The notes under the pieces are model-generated. The model was given only the letters and a program-made list of their open reading frames with translations. It was not told the DNA's origin and ran no database searches. Shown here piece after piece: positions 4,746-5,239 of a DNA stretch of 5,239 nt. The translations under genes and the position numbers were made by a program. The stretch is from UBA12151 sp964600645 (GTDB taxonomy: Bacteria; Patescibacteriota; Minisyncoccia; Moranbacterales; UBA9337), in NCBI GenBank assembly GCA_964600645.1, contig CAZRJL010000052.1, positions 1-5,239 on the forward strand, written 5' to 3'. Every line of letters begins with the position of its first letter. Within the stretch, counting starts at the first letter, position 1.

Positions 4746-5239
4746 TTACGGGGCGTAATAGATATAACCAGTAATAGTATAATTGTTTACATCCACCACA
4801 TGTTCACTTACTTTACCATCGAGATTCCAGTTTTGATCTCGAATCGTTAAATTGCTTCCATTGATCTCTTTCACTATTCCAACATGCCCGTTGGGCATAC
4901 CGCTTTGAATAGCAAATACTATGATTGATGAAACCCGCGGAATGGATGCGTTTGTTGCATAATATGCATCAATCGCTTGTTGATACCATGTATAGGCATT
5001 GCCGTAGATAGGCGCATCAGTCTCATAGCGAACATAAGGCACGCACTCCCCGGTATCAATTGTATCATCTATATCTGCTCTAAAACTTCCAACTGAAGCA
5101 CGGAACGTTTTGTAAAATTTTGCCGTCAACGTCTTCGATCCATCCATAGCCACAGTCAAAGGATTATCTTGATAGCAAGATGACCCGTCATCCCAGTGAG
5201 AAAACTCCCAACTGCTATCGGAAGGATAGGCGGTTAGGA
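4746..5239 (-). CDS. CHAP-domain (cysteine amidase/peptidase) surface protein, C-terminal 163 residues
   Basis: The frame is open to the window edge (first full codon at 5237), so the N-terminus lies outside; an internal TTG at 5159 is unlikely to be the real start because homologous repeat sequence continues upstream of it. Visible residues 1-41 are an InlB-B-like repeat (LTAYPSDSS through TLTAKF). A CHAP domain follows: GECVPYVR with the likely nucleophile Cys65, an amphipathic helix with YTWYQQAIDAYY, IIVFAIQ, GHVGIV with His118, and DQNWN with Asn136/138 as third-residue candidates. CHAP enzymes cleave peptidoglycan cross-bridges or amide bonds, usually at the cell surface. The domain lies at the C-terminus with a strand-rich ending TGYIYYAP. 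Likely role: wall remodelling or attack on neighbouring cells; which one cannot be told from this sequence. The stop is followed by the shared hairpin terminator. Confidence 0.85.
   Translation of the reverse strand, partial: LTAYPSDSSWEFSHWDDGSSCYQDNPLTVAMDGSKTLTAKFYKTFRASVGSFRADIDDTIDTGECVPYVRYETDAPIYGNAYTWYQQAIDAYYATNASIPRVSSIIVFAIQSGMPNGHVGIVKEINGSNLTIRDQNWNLDGKVSEHVVDVNNYTITGYIYYAP
5122..5239. repeat. 118-bp perfect direct repeat, right copy (extends off the window)
   Basis: Identical to 3775-3892. Here it codes for the InlB-like repeat preceding the CHAP domain. It may be longer than 118 bp because the window ends inside it. Confidence 0.97.

Noticed and set aside
5157..5159. TTG at 5159 as the start of the CHAP gene
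   Set aside because: The InlB-like repeat continues in frame upstream to the window edge and is the same as in the other copy, so the true start is beyond the window.

Overview
The window looks like a fragment of a bacterial metagenome assembly, most likely from the Candidate Phyla Radiation (Patescibacteria, Parcubacteria-like). That placement is an inference from protein character: an N-anchored PsbP-like lipoprotein-type protein, a CHAP-domain surface protein, few Shine-Dalgarno sites, and small palindromes inserted in frame in housekeeping genes. No rRNA or other taxonomic marker is present. Reading is consistent with the standard bacterial code.

Left two thirds, minus strand: a nucleotide excision repair operon. 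uvrA (3660 to 362) is followed 3 nt later by the first 119 codons of uvrC, which runs off the left edge. uvrA contains two 100-N assembly gaps. It looks broken into three frames, but both gaps lie inside tandem arrays of a 36-bp palindromic repeat. The flanks of each gap join exactly into one repeat unit, and with both gaps closed the gene reads in one frame for 1032 codons. All ABC and zinc motifs are present. UvrA therefore seems intact but carries three in-frame insertions: two 36-residue (or longer) arrays of a 12-residue repeat and one single 11-residue relative. UvrC carries two more insertions of unrelated palindromes. One of these is a clean 57-bp insertion flanked by a 6-bp direct repeat, lying inside the GIY-YIG catalytic motif region.

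Right third: a small minus-strand ORF (3941 to 3714) with an InlB-B-type repeat domain lies just upstream of uvrA. It is divergent from a plus-strand, membrane-anchored PsbP-like protein (4050 to 4676). That gene converges, through a shared hairpin terminator, on a minus-strand CHAP amidase-type protein (5239 to 4746, N-terminus off the right edge). The small ORF and the CHAP gene share a perfect direct repeat of at least 118 bp, so the locus appears to have undergone partial duplication or recombination.

Functionally, UvrA recognises DNA damage and UvrC makes the dual incision. The right-hand genes are probably cell-surface proteins with no evident link to repair. The main discovery candidate is the family of protein-inserting palindromic elements, analogous in behaviour to Rickettsia palindromic elements.
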